DNA of 6,895 nucleotides from DASPKM01 sp036402175 (GCA_036402175.1 DASWTK010000036.1:1-6895); one strand, 5' to 3'. Positions 1 to 6,633 are shown, counted from the stretch's first letter. The notes: generated by a model not told the origin, from the letters alone. Program-made: numbers and translations.

Positions 1-1219
1 CCCCCGCCGGTATGGTGGATGCATCCAGTGTAGTTATTGTAGTTAATTCCGGAATGCTGTGTTGCCGGACCAGGCTGCCTGTTATATTATACAAATGAAG
101 CCAGGTCCCGGCCAGCGAAGGCGGATGTTCCAGAAGAATAAGATCGCGTACAGGATTGGTCCTTAACCTCACGGTCGTTACCGGCTTGGCATTTATGTGT
201 ACAATATTGCTGAATGTAACACTGCCGTCATGATCAAGGATCCGAAGCCGGTAGAATGTTGTATGCACGGGAATATGATCATCATTATAAAAATATGTTC
301 CCGCATTCATGGCATCTATCGATGCAATGTTCTCAAACCGGCTGCCGTCGTTGCTTCGTTCAATTTCAAAAACATTCACACCGATCTCCTCTTCAACTTT
401 CCATACCAACCGGGTAAATGAACTTTCCTGAATCGCTTTGAAGAAAGATAATTTTACCGGCATTGCTTCAGATAGGAATGAAACCAGGATCTGATCGAAT
501 TCCTGCGCAGCGCGGGCAGCTGTGCCGCTTGCATAAACATTCACGAATCCGAAATGACCATTGTCAAATGACGAATAAGTATTGTCGTTTGCTGATCCAT
601 GGGATATGCCTGTATTCATTGCGATTGGCACGTCGCTGGCCAATGCGCCTGTACCATTCGCAACAGGCAATGAAGACGTAAATAATTCCCAGTTGCCTGA
701 CATACCTCTGGTGACTCTCAGCAAAAATCCGATATCAGTAAGTCCATTCGTAAGCGCAGCACCGGTAATGATAACGGATGGAACGCCGTCAGTAACTTTC
801 TGCAGAATGATCTCATCCCCACCTCCATCATCTCCAATGCGGATGCGGTAACCGTCAATGGTGGGCGAAAGTAAATCGGGCTCACTCGCCCACAGCCAGA
901 TGAACGTGTGATTTGCCGCGGTATAGGCCTGTGCGCGCCGGCCTACAAAAAGCCCCCATGACTGACCCGGCCCCCAGCTTCCGGGAATTAACGTGGATAA
1001 CCAGGTTGCTCCGCTTCCTTCGGGTACTGCCAGGCGAAGCGTGTTTGATCCTGAAGCACCGGCTGCGACATCGCTGTTGGCCACTATCTGCCAATCGCCC
1101 GTATTACCACTCCACACCGGATCAATCGAAAAATTACCATCACTGAAGGATTCATTTAACTGAGCGGAAAGCGTAACAGAAATGCACATGAGTGCAAGAA
1201 ATATAAAATTCTTCCTCAT
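1..1219 (-). CDS. Secreted T9SS-sorted surface protein, C-terminus cut by window edge
   Basis: The frame is open from an ATG at 1219 to the left edge, giving 406 residues with no stop. A signal peptide is visible: MRKN, a hydrophobic stretch at about 5-17, then a likely cut near SAQ (18-20). Residues 21-250 are rich in Gly, Ser, Asn and aromatics and look beta-rich, perhaps a concanavalin/LamG-like sandwich, but I recognise no family. From about 253 (MPVKLSFF) to 406 it follows the linker and sorting region of the next gene: VFEIERSNDG, FYRLRILDHDG and TNPVRD match YEIQRSADG, FYRLRIVDLDN and PNPVRD there. By that alignment only about 20 residues are missing off the edge. The likely role is an exported or cell-surface protein moved by the type IX system; its ligand or activity is unknown. 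Cys12 is not a lipobox, since Met precedes it. No Shine-Dalgarno sequence is seen, as is usual in this phylum. Confidence 0.88.
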   Translation of the reverse strand, partial: MRKNFIFLALMCISVTLSAQLNESFSDGNFSIDPVWSGNTGDWQIVANSDVAAGASGSNTLRLAVPEGSGATWLSTLIPGSWGPGQSWGLFVGRRAQAYTAANHTFIWLWASEPDLLSPTIDGYRIRIGDDGGGDEIILQKVTDGVPSVIITGAALTNGLTDIGFLLRVTRGMSGNWELFTSSLPVANGTGALASDVPIAMNTGISHGSANDNTYSSFDNGHFGFVNVYASGTAARAAQEFDQILVSFLSEAMPVKLSFFKAIQESSFTRLVWKVEEEIGVNVFEIERSNDGSRFENIASIDAMNAGTYFYNDDHIPVHTTFYRLRILDHDGSVTFSNIVHINAKPVTTVRLRTNPVRDLILLEHPPSLAGTWLHLYNITGSLVRQHSIPELTTITTLDASTIPAG

Positions 1220-1359
1220 AAGAAAAGGTTTAATGATTCAATAAGGTTTGCAGTTGTGAAGTCAGATTGGAGAATGTGTTTCCGGATCAGCTCAGCAGGA
1301 ATTGCAAGTATGGAGAATTATCTGAAAGGTCCCGCAACTATCGGCCTGGAGTAACCGAA

Positions 1360-1378
1360 GATGATCTGCAGCATCATC
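1360..1378. repeat. Short inverted repeat upstream of the first T9SS gene
   Basis: GATGAT (1360-1365) and ATCATC (1373-1378) are perfect 6-bp arms around a 7-base loop that itself contains the palindrome CTGCAG. Outside the arms, CC (1355-1356) could pair with GG (1379-1380) across a 3-base bulge. It lies about 140-160 bases before the start codon at 1219 and after the terminator of the preceding gene, so it could be an operator or a leader hairpin. No function can be assigned. The rest of the 1220-1425 spacer shows no riboswitch I recognise and no convincing promoter match. Confidence 0.35.
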
Positions 1379-1426
1379 GGGAGGGCAAAATAAATAAGAA
1401 TTTCATTTCGAAAATATCATGTGAAT

Positions 1427-1463
1427 AAAAAAGCCATTATCCGCTTTTAAACGAATAATGGCT
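1427..1463 (-). terminator. Rho-independent terminator of the second T9SS gene
   Basis: Read on the minus strand, AGCCATTAT (1463-1455) pairs perfectly over 9 bp with ATAATGGCT (1440-1432). Two further G-C pairs are possible inside the 14-base loop. A run of six T follows (1432-1427). The hairpin begins 25 bases after the stop codon at 1489-1491, which is the expected place for an intrinsic terminator. It separates the second T9SS gene from the one at 1-1219, which argues that the two are not one simple operon. Confidence 0.85.
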
Positions 1464-1488
1464 CTCGAATTATAACAGTAAGTCCGAA

Positions 1489-2541
1489 CTATTGCTTGGT
1501 AATACGCTGACTGAAATTCTCAGCGCCTGAACGGAATACGATGTAATAAGTACCGCTCTTGAAACCGGTAAGGTCAAGCGGAGTTACTACCGCGTTTGCC
1601 GGGATCTGCACATCTTTCAGTACCTGACCGCTTAAGTTAACCAGCTGCAGGCGTGTGCCGCTGATCGCCTTCGGATGCTGAACGATCATCCTGTCGCGAA
1701 CCGGGTTAGGATACGCTTCAATGTTCATGCTCACTTTGCTCTTCACGCTTACGATATGACTGATGCGGTAAACATTATCGAGATCAACTATCCTTAAGCG
1801 ATAGAAATTGTTAGCAGATGAAGGCAGTACATCAACATAAGTGTAAGAACGCATGTTGGCTGCAGAAACTGTTCCGATAGTCTGGAAGTTTATGCCATCG
1901 GCGCTTCTCTGGATCTCATATCTTGAAACACCGGCTTCTTCACTTGACTGCCAAGATAATTTAATTGCGCTTCCTTCTTTTGCAGCCTCGAAATTGTCGA
2001 GTTTCACTGGTAATGAGATCGCGCTTCCGCCATTTGCAAAATTGTCAAACACAATCACACCATCTCCGGCAGCGCCGTTCTGCGTATCGAATATAAATTC
2101 ATATCTGACAGAAGTGCCAGCTGTAAGTCCCGAATACTGGATACAAACCTGGTTTGCACTGATGAAGTTTGCGGGTAACTGAATACAGGAGAACAATATA
2201 GCGTTTGTATTTGCATCCCTGATGATGATGGTAACATCATCAAGTCCGGCAGTTGTCCCGGCTAATGAAAACCCGAGATTACCTCCGGTAGTATTCTGAA
2301 CATAAGTACCGGAACTGAGTGTATACTCTGTGTTCCTGGCTGCAGGGTTCCTGGTCCAGTTTCCACCTGTTCCATCGTAAGTCAGGGTAGCACTGGTAAA
2401 TTGCATGCTGTTGGAATTAAAATCCGCAGTCACGTTACCGCCGGTACAGGGACCAGCGCTTGGAGCATTTGAACAGGTCTGTGCCTGTATTCCATGAAAT
2501 GTAAAAGCCGAAATCACGAACAGTAGGTAGATCTTTCTCAT
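1489..2541 (-). CDS. Secreted protein with T9SS type A-like C-terminal sorting domain
   Basis: Complete 350-residue protein starting at ATG 2541. Residues 1-21 form a signal peptide (MRKIY, hydrophobic core, likely cut near QAQ). Residues 22-175 are a Gly/Thr/Asn-rich, probably beta-sandwich domain with four cysteines (C23, C32, C119, C133) that could form disulfides; I do not recognise the family. Residues 177-265 (LPVKLDNFEA, YEIQRSADG, FYRLRIVD) form the fibronectin-like linker common before T9SS sorting signals. Residues 275-350 carry the sorting region: YPNPVRD (277-283), then a GTYYIVF strand and a basic end, ITKQ. In known T9SS clients this region directs passage through the outer membrane and is then removed. 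The role of the passenger is unknown. The C-terminal half is paralogous to the neighbour at 1-1219, but the N-terminal half is not. Its upstream spacer holds repeats and a palindrome that may control it. Confidence 0.92.
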   Translation of the reverse strand: MRKIYLLFVISAFTFHGIQAQTCSNAPSAGPCTGGNVTADFNSNSMQFTSATLTYDGTGGNWTRNPAARNTEYTLSSGTYVQNTTGGNLGFSLAGTTAGLDDVTIIIRDANTNAILFSCIQLPANFISANQVCIQYSGLTAGTSVRYEFIFDTQNGAAGDGVIVFDNFANGGSAISLPVKLDNFEAAKEGSAIKLSWQSSEEAGVSRYEIQRSADGINFQTIGTVSAANMRSYTYVDVLPSSANNFYRLRIVDLDNVYRISHIVSVKSKVSMNIEAYPNPVRDRMIVQHPKAISGTRLQLVNLSGQVLKDVQIPANAVVTPLDLTGFKSGTYYIVFRSGAENFSQRITKQ

Positions 2542-2598
2542 ACAAGTGTTTTAATAATAAATAAATGTTTAGGTGATCCCCGGAAGGAGGATGTATGA

Positions 2599-2645
2599 GC
2601 TTTTTACAGGAGTGGAATCAGGATAAACCTTTGCTTTTTACAGGA
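2599..2645. repeat. Pair of 13-bp direct repeats upstream of the second T9SS gene
   Basis: GCTTTTTACAGGA occurs at 2599-2611 and again, without mismatch, at 2633-2645. The copies are 34 bp apart start to start, a little over three helical turns. Relative to the ATG at 2541 they lie about 58-70 and 92-104 bases upstream. Paired direct repeats at this distance suit a transcription-factor site or promoter-associated repeat, but no known operator is recognised. Confidence 0.6.
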
Positions 2646-2653
2646 TGTTGGTA

Positions 2654-2672
2654 CATGAATAAAATATTCATG
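2654..2672. repeat. Perfect 8-bp palindromic hairpin
   Basis: CATGAATA (2654-2661) and TATTCATG (2665-2672) are exact inverted arms separated by AAA. The stem is AT-rich and has no T-run in the minus-strand direction, so it is a poor terminator and looks more like a binding site for a dimeric regulator. It lies 9 bases beyond the second 13-bp direct repeat, about 110-130 bases upstream of the T9SS gene starting at 2541. Confidence 0.55.
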
Positions 2673-2740
2673 CAATTATTTTACCAGATGCAACAATACG
2701 TACTTTATAGATTATTGGATACGGAATCAGCAGGATAAAG

Positions 2741-2816
2741 GGTTGGAAGGTTAACGTCGTGCAATATATTACACAGATTCGAACTGTGCAAGTTCCACAG
2801 GAGCGGTTAACCAACC
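2741..2816. repeat. Compound inverted repeat after uvrA, possible weak terminator
   Basis: An outer stem pairs GGTTGG (2741-2746) and TTAAC (2751-2755), split by a 4-base bulge, with GTTAACCAACC (2806-2816). Inside it lies a second hairpin: TTACACAG (2769-2776) and CTGTGCAA (2784-2791), 8 bp with one G-T pair and a 7-base loop. The structure starts 8 bases after the uvrA stop (2825-2827), so it may end or protect the uvrA transcript, although neither stem is followed by a good T-run. On the minus strand the inner hairpin imitates a tRNA T-arm with loop TTCGAAT, but no full cloverleaf can be drawn. Confidence 0.4.
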
Positions 2817-2824
2817 GATTTCAT

Positions 2825-5638
2825 TTAATGGGTCAGATGCAGCGCGGTCAGGCTACCAGCCGAATTTTTCAGCTCACCGGGCGTTCCGGCAAAAACCAGG
2901 TTTCCTCCCTTATCACCGGCTTCCGGTCCCAGGTCAATTACCCAGTCGGCCGAACGGATCACATCCATGTTATGTTCTATCACGATGATGGAATGACCCT
3001 GACCAATAAGCGCATTGAACGACGTCAGCAATTTAGTGATATCATGAAAATGAAGACCCGTTGTCGGTTCGTCAAATATGAACAAAATATGCCCATGTCC
3101 TTTCCCTTTTCCGAGAAAAGAGGCAAGCTTCACCCTTTGTGCCTCGCCACCCGAAAGCGTGTCGGACGACTGGCCAAGCTTTACATAACCAAGTCCTACG
3201 TCGCTTAGCGGCTTTATGGCATTGTAAAGGGATTTCTCAGCCTTAAAGAATTCCAGCGCCATGTCAACACTCATCTCCAGCACATCATGAATGCTTTTTC
3301 CGTTATACGTTACTTCCAGCACCTCATCCTTGAACCGCTTTCCGCCGCAAACTTCGCAAACCAGGTGCACATCGGCCAGGAACTGCATCTCCACCACCTG
3401 CTCACCCTCACCCTTACACGCGTCGCAACGGCCGCCATCAACATTAAAAGAGAAGTGTTTGGCCTGGAAACCACGCGTTTTCGACATTGGCTGTTTAGAG
3501 TAGAGGTCGCGGATGTCGTCATAAGCCTTGATATAGGTCACCGGGTTGCTGCGCGATGACTTACCGATCGGATTCTGGTCTACCATTTCGATCTGGGAAA
3601 TATGATCAATATCGCCGCTGATGGTTTTATGCATGCCCACTTTGTCGACAAATTCACCCTTTATTTTTTTGAGCGCCGGGTATAGTATCTGCCTGACAAG
3701 GGTAGTCTTGCCGCTTCCGCTAACACCACTCACCACAACCAGCGCGTTCATCGGAAACTGAACTGTGATATTCTTAAGGTTGTGCTGGCGGGCTTCCTCA
3801 ACGGTGATCGACCGGTTCCACTTGCGGGGCTTGTCGGGTGGCCTGATCTCCAGTTGTCCTGATAAATATTTTCCGGTAAGACTTTTCTCGTTCGATACGA
3901 TCACATCATAGTTTCCGGCGGCTATTACCTCACCTCCCAAATGTGCCGCAAGCGGCCCCATATCGATGATGTAGTCAGCTTCTTTCATCATCATTTCATC
4001 GTGCTCCACCACCACAACCGTATTGCCCAGGTCGCGCAGGTTTTTCAGAACCCTGATCAACCTTGCGGTGTCCCTTGAATGAAGACCAATGGACGGCTCA
4101 TCCAGGATATATAAAGAGTTGGTGAGATTGCTCCCGAGTGATCGCGTAAGCTGGATACGCTGGCTTTCGCCTCCGCTTAAACTATTCGCAAGCCTGTTGA
4201 GCGTTAAATAACCCAGACCAACATCCAGTAATGTATCGATCCGCTGATGAATTTCCAGTAATATCCGTTTTCCAACCTGCTGGTCGTAGTCGGATAGTTT
4301 CAATTCCTTAAACCAGGTGCTGAGATCTTTAACCTGCAGTTCGCAGAGCTGACCAATATGCTGGCCGGCGATCTTCACATATAAAGCTTCATTGCGCAGC
4401 CGGTAACCCTTGCATTCCGAACAGAGCGTTCGTCCCCGGTAGCGTGACAACAATACACGGTACTGAACCTTATACAGGTTCTGCTCTACTTCCTTGAAAA
4501 AATCGTTGATCCCATGAGCATGGTCGTTACCCTCCCAGAGTGTGTCGTACTGCTCTTTTGTTAGGTCCATGATGGGTTTATGAACAGGAAAATCAAACTT
4601 GCGCGACGCCTTGATGAACTGGTCTTTCCACCATCCGAGCTTTTCACCTTTCCAGGGCGCGATGGCCCCTTCATAAACGCTGAGCCGTTTGTCGGGGATG
4701 ACAAGGTCAGCATCAATTCCAAGCACCTGGCTGAATCCTTCACAAACCGGGCAGGCTCCGAAAGGGTTATTGAATGAAAAGAGGTTGGGAACCGGTTCTT
4801 CGAACTGCATGCCGTCGAGCTCGAACCTGTTGTTGAACTGCAGCATGGCCGAACTATTCACTTCCACAAACAATTCACCCTCGCCTTCGTAAAAGGCCGT
4901 GCCGATAGAATCCGACAGCCGGTGGCGGTCGTCTTCATCAAAATCCTTCACCACTATCCGGTCTACCAGGACAAAGGTTGAATCAGCGGGATAATTCAAT
5001 TTGCCTTCTTTTGCTATCTCATCCTCTATCCTGAGTATCTCCCCGTTAACATACATTCTTGAAAATCCTTTCTGGGTCAGTATGTTCAATTCTTCTGTTG
5101 CCTGCCGGTTGCGGTGCTGACGAAAGGGGATTAGAATAAATGCCCTGTCGCCTTTATTGAGACCGGCGATCGCCTCTACCACGTCATTGACGTCGTCCTT
5201 CTTCACCACCCTGCCGCTTACGGGCGAAATGGTTTTCCCAATACGGGCATAGAGCAGCCGGAGGTAGTCGTATATCTCGGTCATGCTGCCGACGGTCGAC
5301 CGTGGAGTGCGGGTAATCACCTTCTGTTCAATGGCAATGGCCGGACAAAGGCCTTTGATATAATCCACATCCGGCTTGTTCATGCGCATGAGGAACTGAC
5401 GGGCGTAGGCGCTAAGACTTTCAGCATACCTTCTTTGTCCCTCTGCAAATAAGGTGTCTATGGTAAGCGACGATTTCCCGGAACCGGAAACGCCGGTAAC
5501 CACTACCAGCTTGTTACGCGGGATCTCTACCGTTATGTTTTTAAGATTGTGTACCCGGGCTCCTTTGATGATGATGCCATCCTGTTTCACCGGTATCCTG
5601 ACTGATGTTTTTTTCGACACTGTTGCTGAAATTCCCAT
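2825..5638 (-). CDS. uvrA: Excinuclease ABC subunit A (UvrA)
   Basis: UvrA is the ATP-driven damage sensor of nucleotide excision repair; it loads UvrB onto lesions in the cytoplasm. Numbered from ATG 5638 the protein has 937 residues, a normal length. Two ABC ATPase halves are complete. Half 1 has Walker A GVSGSGKS (49-56), signature LSGGESQR (487-494) and Walker B LYILDEP (509-515). Half 2 has Walker A GVSGSGKT (638-645), signature LSGGEAQR (828-835) and Walker B LFIFDEP (852-858). Residues about 143-270 are the UvrB-binding insertion, so this is UvrA1-like rather than UvrA2. Zinc modules remain at C296/C299 with C406/C409 and at C738/C741 with C761/C764, but a third module is missing. Upstream in-frame starts exist at ATG 5659 and TTG 5680. 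I prefer 5638 because it leaves about 20 residues before the conserved IIIKGARVHNLKN block and because a promoter-like sequence overlaps the longer versions. Confidence 0.97.
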   Translation of the reverse strand: MGISATVSKKTSVRIPVKQDGIIIKGARVHNLKNITVEIPRNKLVVVTGVSGSGKSSLTIDTLFAEGQRRYAESLSAYARQFLMRMNKPDVDYIKGLCPAIAIEQKVITRTPRSTVGSMTEIYDYLRLLYARIGKTISPVSGRVVKKDDVNDVVEAIAGLNKGDRAFILIPFRQHRNRQATEELNILTQKGFSRMYVNGEILRIEDEIAKEGKLNYPADSTFVLVDRIVVKDFDEDDRHRLSDSIGTAFYEGEGELFVEVNSSAMLQFNNRFELDGMQFEEPVPNLFSFNNPFGACPVCEGFSQVLGIDADLVIPDKRLSVYEGAIAPWKGEKLGWWKDQFIKASRKFDFPVHKPIMDLTKEQYDTLWEGNDHAHGINDFFKEVEQNLYKVQYRVLLSRYRGRTLCSECKGYRLRNEALYVKIAGQHIGQLCELQVKDLSTWFKELKLSDYDQQVGKRILLEIHQRIDTLLDVGLGYLTLNRLANSLSGGESQRIQLTRSLGSNLTNSLYILDEPSIGLHSRDTARLIRVLKNLRDLGNTVVVVEHDEMMMKEADYIIDMGPLAAHLGGEVIAAGNYDVIVSNEKSLTGKYLSGQLEIRPPDKPRKWNRSITVEEARQHNLKNITVQFPMNALVVVSGVSGSGKTTLVRQILYPALKKIKGEFVDKVGMHKTISGDIDHISQIEMVDQNPIGKSSRSNPVTYIKAYDDIRDLYSKQPMSKTRGFQAKHFSFNVDGGRCDACKGEGEQVVEMQFLADVHLVCEVCGGKRFKDEVLEVTYNGKSIHDVLEMSVDMALEFFKAEKSLYNAIKPLSDVGLGYVKLGQSSDTLSGGEAQRVKLASFLGKGKGHGHILFIFDEPTTGLHFHDITKLLTSFNALIGQGHSIIVIEHNMDVIRSADWVIDLGPEAGDKGGNLVFAGTPGELKNSAGSLTALHLTH

Positions 5639-5647
5639 AGAAGAACG

Positions 5648-5680
5648 CAAAAATACCATATTCTGACCCTTCAGGGCCAA
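5648..5680 (-). promoter_or_regulatory. Putative uvrA promoter, Bacteroidota type
   Basis: On the minus strand TTG (5680-5678) is followed after 22 bases by TATTTTTG (5655-5648), an exact match to the Bacteroidota -7 box TAnnTTTG with a spacing inside the usual range. Transcription would start near 5642, only a few bases before ATG 5638, giving a nearly leaderless mRNA. That tight fit supports the short uvrA start, but could also mean the match is chance and the true promoter lies further upstream. Confidence 0.4.
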
Positions 5681-5683
5681 TTA

Positions 5684-5698
5684 AGAAACAGTGTTTCT
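5684..5698. promoter_or_regulatory. 15-bp palindrome beside uvrA promoter, possible operator
   Basis: AGAAACA (5684-5690) and TGTTTCT (5692-5698) are perfect 7-bp inverted arms around a single G. The site sits 4 bases upstream of the putative uvrA -33 TTG and inside the divergent spacer shared with the sigma factor gene. Size and symmetry fit a dimeric transcription factor. It is not an E. coli-type LexA box, and I cannot name the regulator. An 8-base A run (5702-5709) follows. Confidence 0.45.
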
Positions 5699-5736
5699 CA
5701 CAAAAAAAAGAGGTAAGAAAATTTTTTGGGAATCTG

Positions 5737-5765
5737 TTGTTTATATTAAAATTTCTCTATCTTTA
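5737..5765 (+). promoter_or_regulatory. Putative promoter of the ECF sigma factor gene
   Basis: TTG (5737-5739), an 18-base spacer, then TATCTTTA (5758-5765) match the Bacteroidota housekeeping pattern TTG / TAnnTTTG with only the last base differing. Transcription would begin near 5770-5772, leaving a leader of about 125 bases before ATG 5896. The leader is AT-rich and shows no Shine-Dalgarno sequence and no riboswitch I can recognise. Confidence 0.5.
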
Positions 5766-5895
5766 GAAGGAATTTTGTACCTATTCTAAACTAAACTCTT
5801 CTGCCTATCGACTATCGCTTCTACTCAGAAAAGCCGTTTCAATTAAAATCCTTTTAGTATAATATCCTATAACCTTCAAAAACCGTAGAAGTTTT

Positions 5896-6477
5896 ATGAA
5901 ATCGCTACGCTCAATGACGGATCATCAATTGATCCAAGAATTTCAAGATGGAAATCTCCATGCTTTGGAAACTCTTATTCTTCGCCATAAGGATAAGCTG
6001 TATACTTCCATCCTTTTCCTCGTTAAAGACAAATACCTTGCCGAAGACATTTTCCAGGATGTGTTGATCAAAGTGATCGATACCATTCGTGGCGGCCGGT
6101 ATACTGAAGAAGGCAAATTTTTGCCCTGGGCAATGCGCATTGCACACAACCTGTGTGTTGACCATTTCCGTAAAGTAAAGCGGACACCTGCTATTAAAAC
6201 CAGCGATGACCGTGACATTTTCGAAGTGATCAATTTCACAGAGGATGGGGCCGACGTAAAAATGATGAAACGTCAGAGCCACGACCGTGTTCGCCAGATG
6301 CTCGACCTGCTTCCTGAAGACCAGCGTGAAGTTATTGTACTGCGTCACTATGCAGATCTCAGTTTCAAAGAGATCGCTTCCCTGACAAACTGCAGTATCA
6401 ATACAGCGCTTGGAAGAATGCGCTATGGCCTGATAAACCTGCGTAAGATGATGTTGCAGAAAAAAATCGCATTATAG
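5896..6477 (+). CDS. ECF-type RNA polymerase sigma factor (sigma-70 family)
   Basis: This 193-residue protein is a two-domain alternative sigma factor that guides RNA polymerase core enzyme to a set of promoters. Region 2 spans about 25-95: it includes LAEDIFQDVLIKV (48-60), the core-binding helix, and FLPWAMRIAHNLCVDHFRK (75-93), the -10 recognition helix. A linker of about 96-128 follows. Region 4 spans about 130-188, with LPEDQREVIVLRHYADLSF (139-157) and a helix-turn-helix, KEIASLTNCSINTALGRMR (158-176), for the -35 element. There is no region 1.1 or 3, as expected for the ECF class. Met7 is an alternative start; Met1 is kept for family length. No membrane-spanning anti-sigma gene follows: the next gene is convergent. 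Control must come from elsewhere or from its own promoter. The target regulon cannot be told from sequence. Confidence 0.93.
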   Translation: MKSLRSMTDHQLIQEFQDGNLHALETLILRHKDKLYTSILFLVKDKYLAEDIFQDVLIKVIDTIRGGRYTEEGKFLPWAMRIAHNLCVDHFRKVKRTPAIKTSDDRDIFEVINFTEDGADVKMMKRQSHDRVRQMLDLLPEDQREVIVLRHYADLSFKEIASLTNCSINTALGRMRYGLINLRKMMLQKKIAL

Positions 6478-6558
6478 AAACCGAACATCTACTCAAAACA
6501 AAACGGATAAACGGGTACAACTGCTGAATTAAATGAGAACAAGACGAATAAAGATATT

Positions 6559-6625
6559 GTCATTCTGGCCCTCCAACCGACCCTAATGTTCATGCTTGCC
6601 TGTCGGAAGGCTGGAACAGAATGAC
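6559..6625. repeat. 67-nt imperfect inverted repeat (REP-like or structured RNA)
   Basis: Perfect 9-bp outer arms GTCATTCTG (6559-6567) and CAGAATGAC (6617-6625) enclose two more collinear stems: TCCA (6572-6575) with TGGA (6612-6615), and CCGAC (6577-6581) with GTCGG (6602-6606). That makes 18 pairs in one long hairpin with a 20-base loop. It lies 81 bases after the sigma factor stop and 8 bases before the GC-rich terminator. It may be a dispersed palindromic repeat, a 3' UTR structure or part of a small RNA. No coding sequence is credible here. Confidence 0.5.
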
Positions 6626-6633
6626 GCCAAATT

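Noticed and set aside
197..1146. Several plus- and minus-strand open frames of 70-90 codons here
   Set aside because: They overlap the long minus-strand T9SS frame, which has a signal peptide and a C-terminal half matching its neighbour. The short frames have no recognisable domain and are shadows.
1184..1219. Lipoprotein signal at Cys12 of the first T9SS protein
   Set aside because: The residue before the cysteine is Met, which does not fit a lipobox, and a standard signal peptidase I site near SAQ is present.
2765..2840. Complete tRNA gene on the minus strand
   Set aside because: Only T-arm and D-arm look-alikes are present. There is no anticodon stem of correct size, the acceptor strands do not pair, and a full tRNA would run into the uvrA stop region.
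2825..5638. A mobile or defence-type ABC ATPase rather than UvrA
   Set aside because: Both ABC halves, the UvrB-binding insertion, two intact zinc modules and the PRSTVG and RSNP(V)TY motifs are those of housekeeping UvrA.
5639..5680. Longer UvrA N-terminus from TTG at 5680
   Set aside because: TTG starts are uncommon in this phylum, the added residues are not part of the conserved UvrA N-terminus, and a promoter-like sequence overlaps them.
5858..5863. TATAAT as an E. coli-type -10 box for the sigma factor gene
   Set aside because: There is no matching -35 element, the genome appears to use the TAnnTTTG pattern, and the region is AT-rich enough for this to occur by chance.
5911..6348. 145-codon minus-strand frame antisense to the sigma factor
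   Set aside because: The plus-strand frame has clear sigma regions 2 and 4; the antisense product resembles nothing known.
6533..6586. 17-residue open frame after the sigma factor gene, as a possible small protein
   Set aside because: It is short and basic with no initiation signal, and it runs into the left arm of the long hairpin. It is probably chance.
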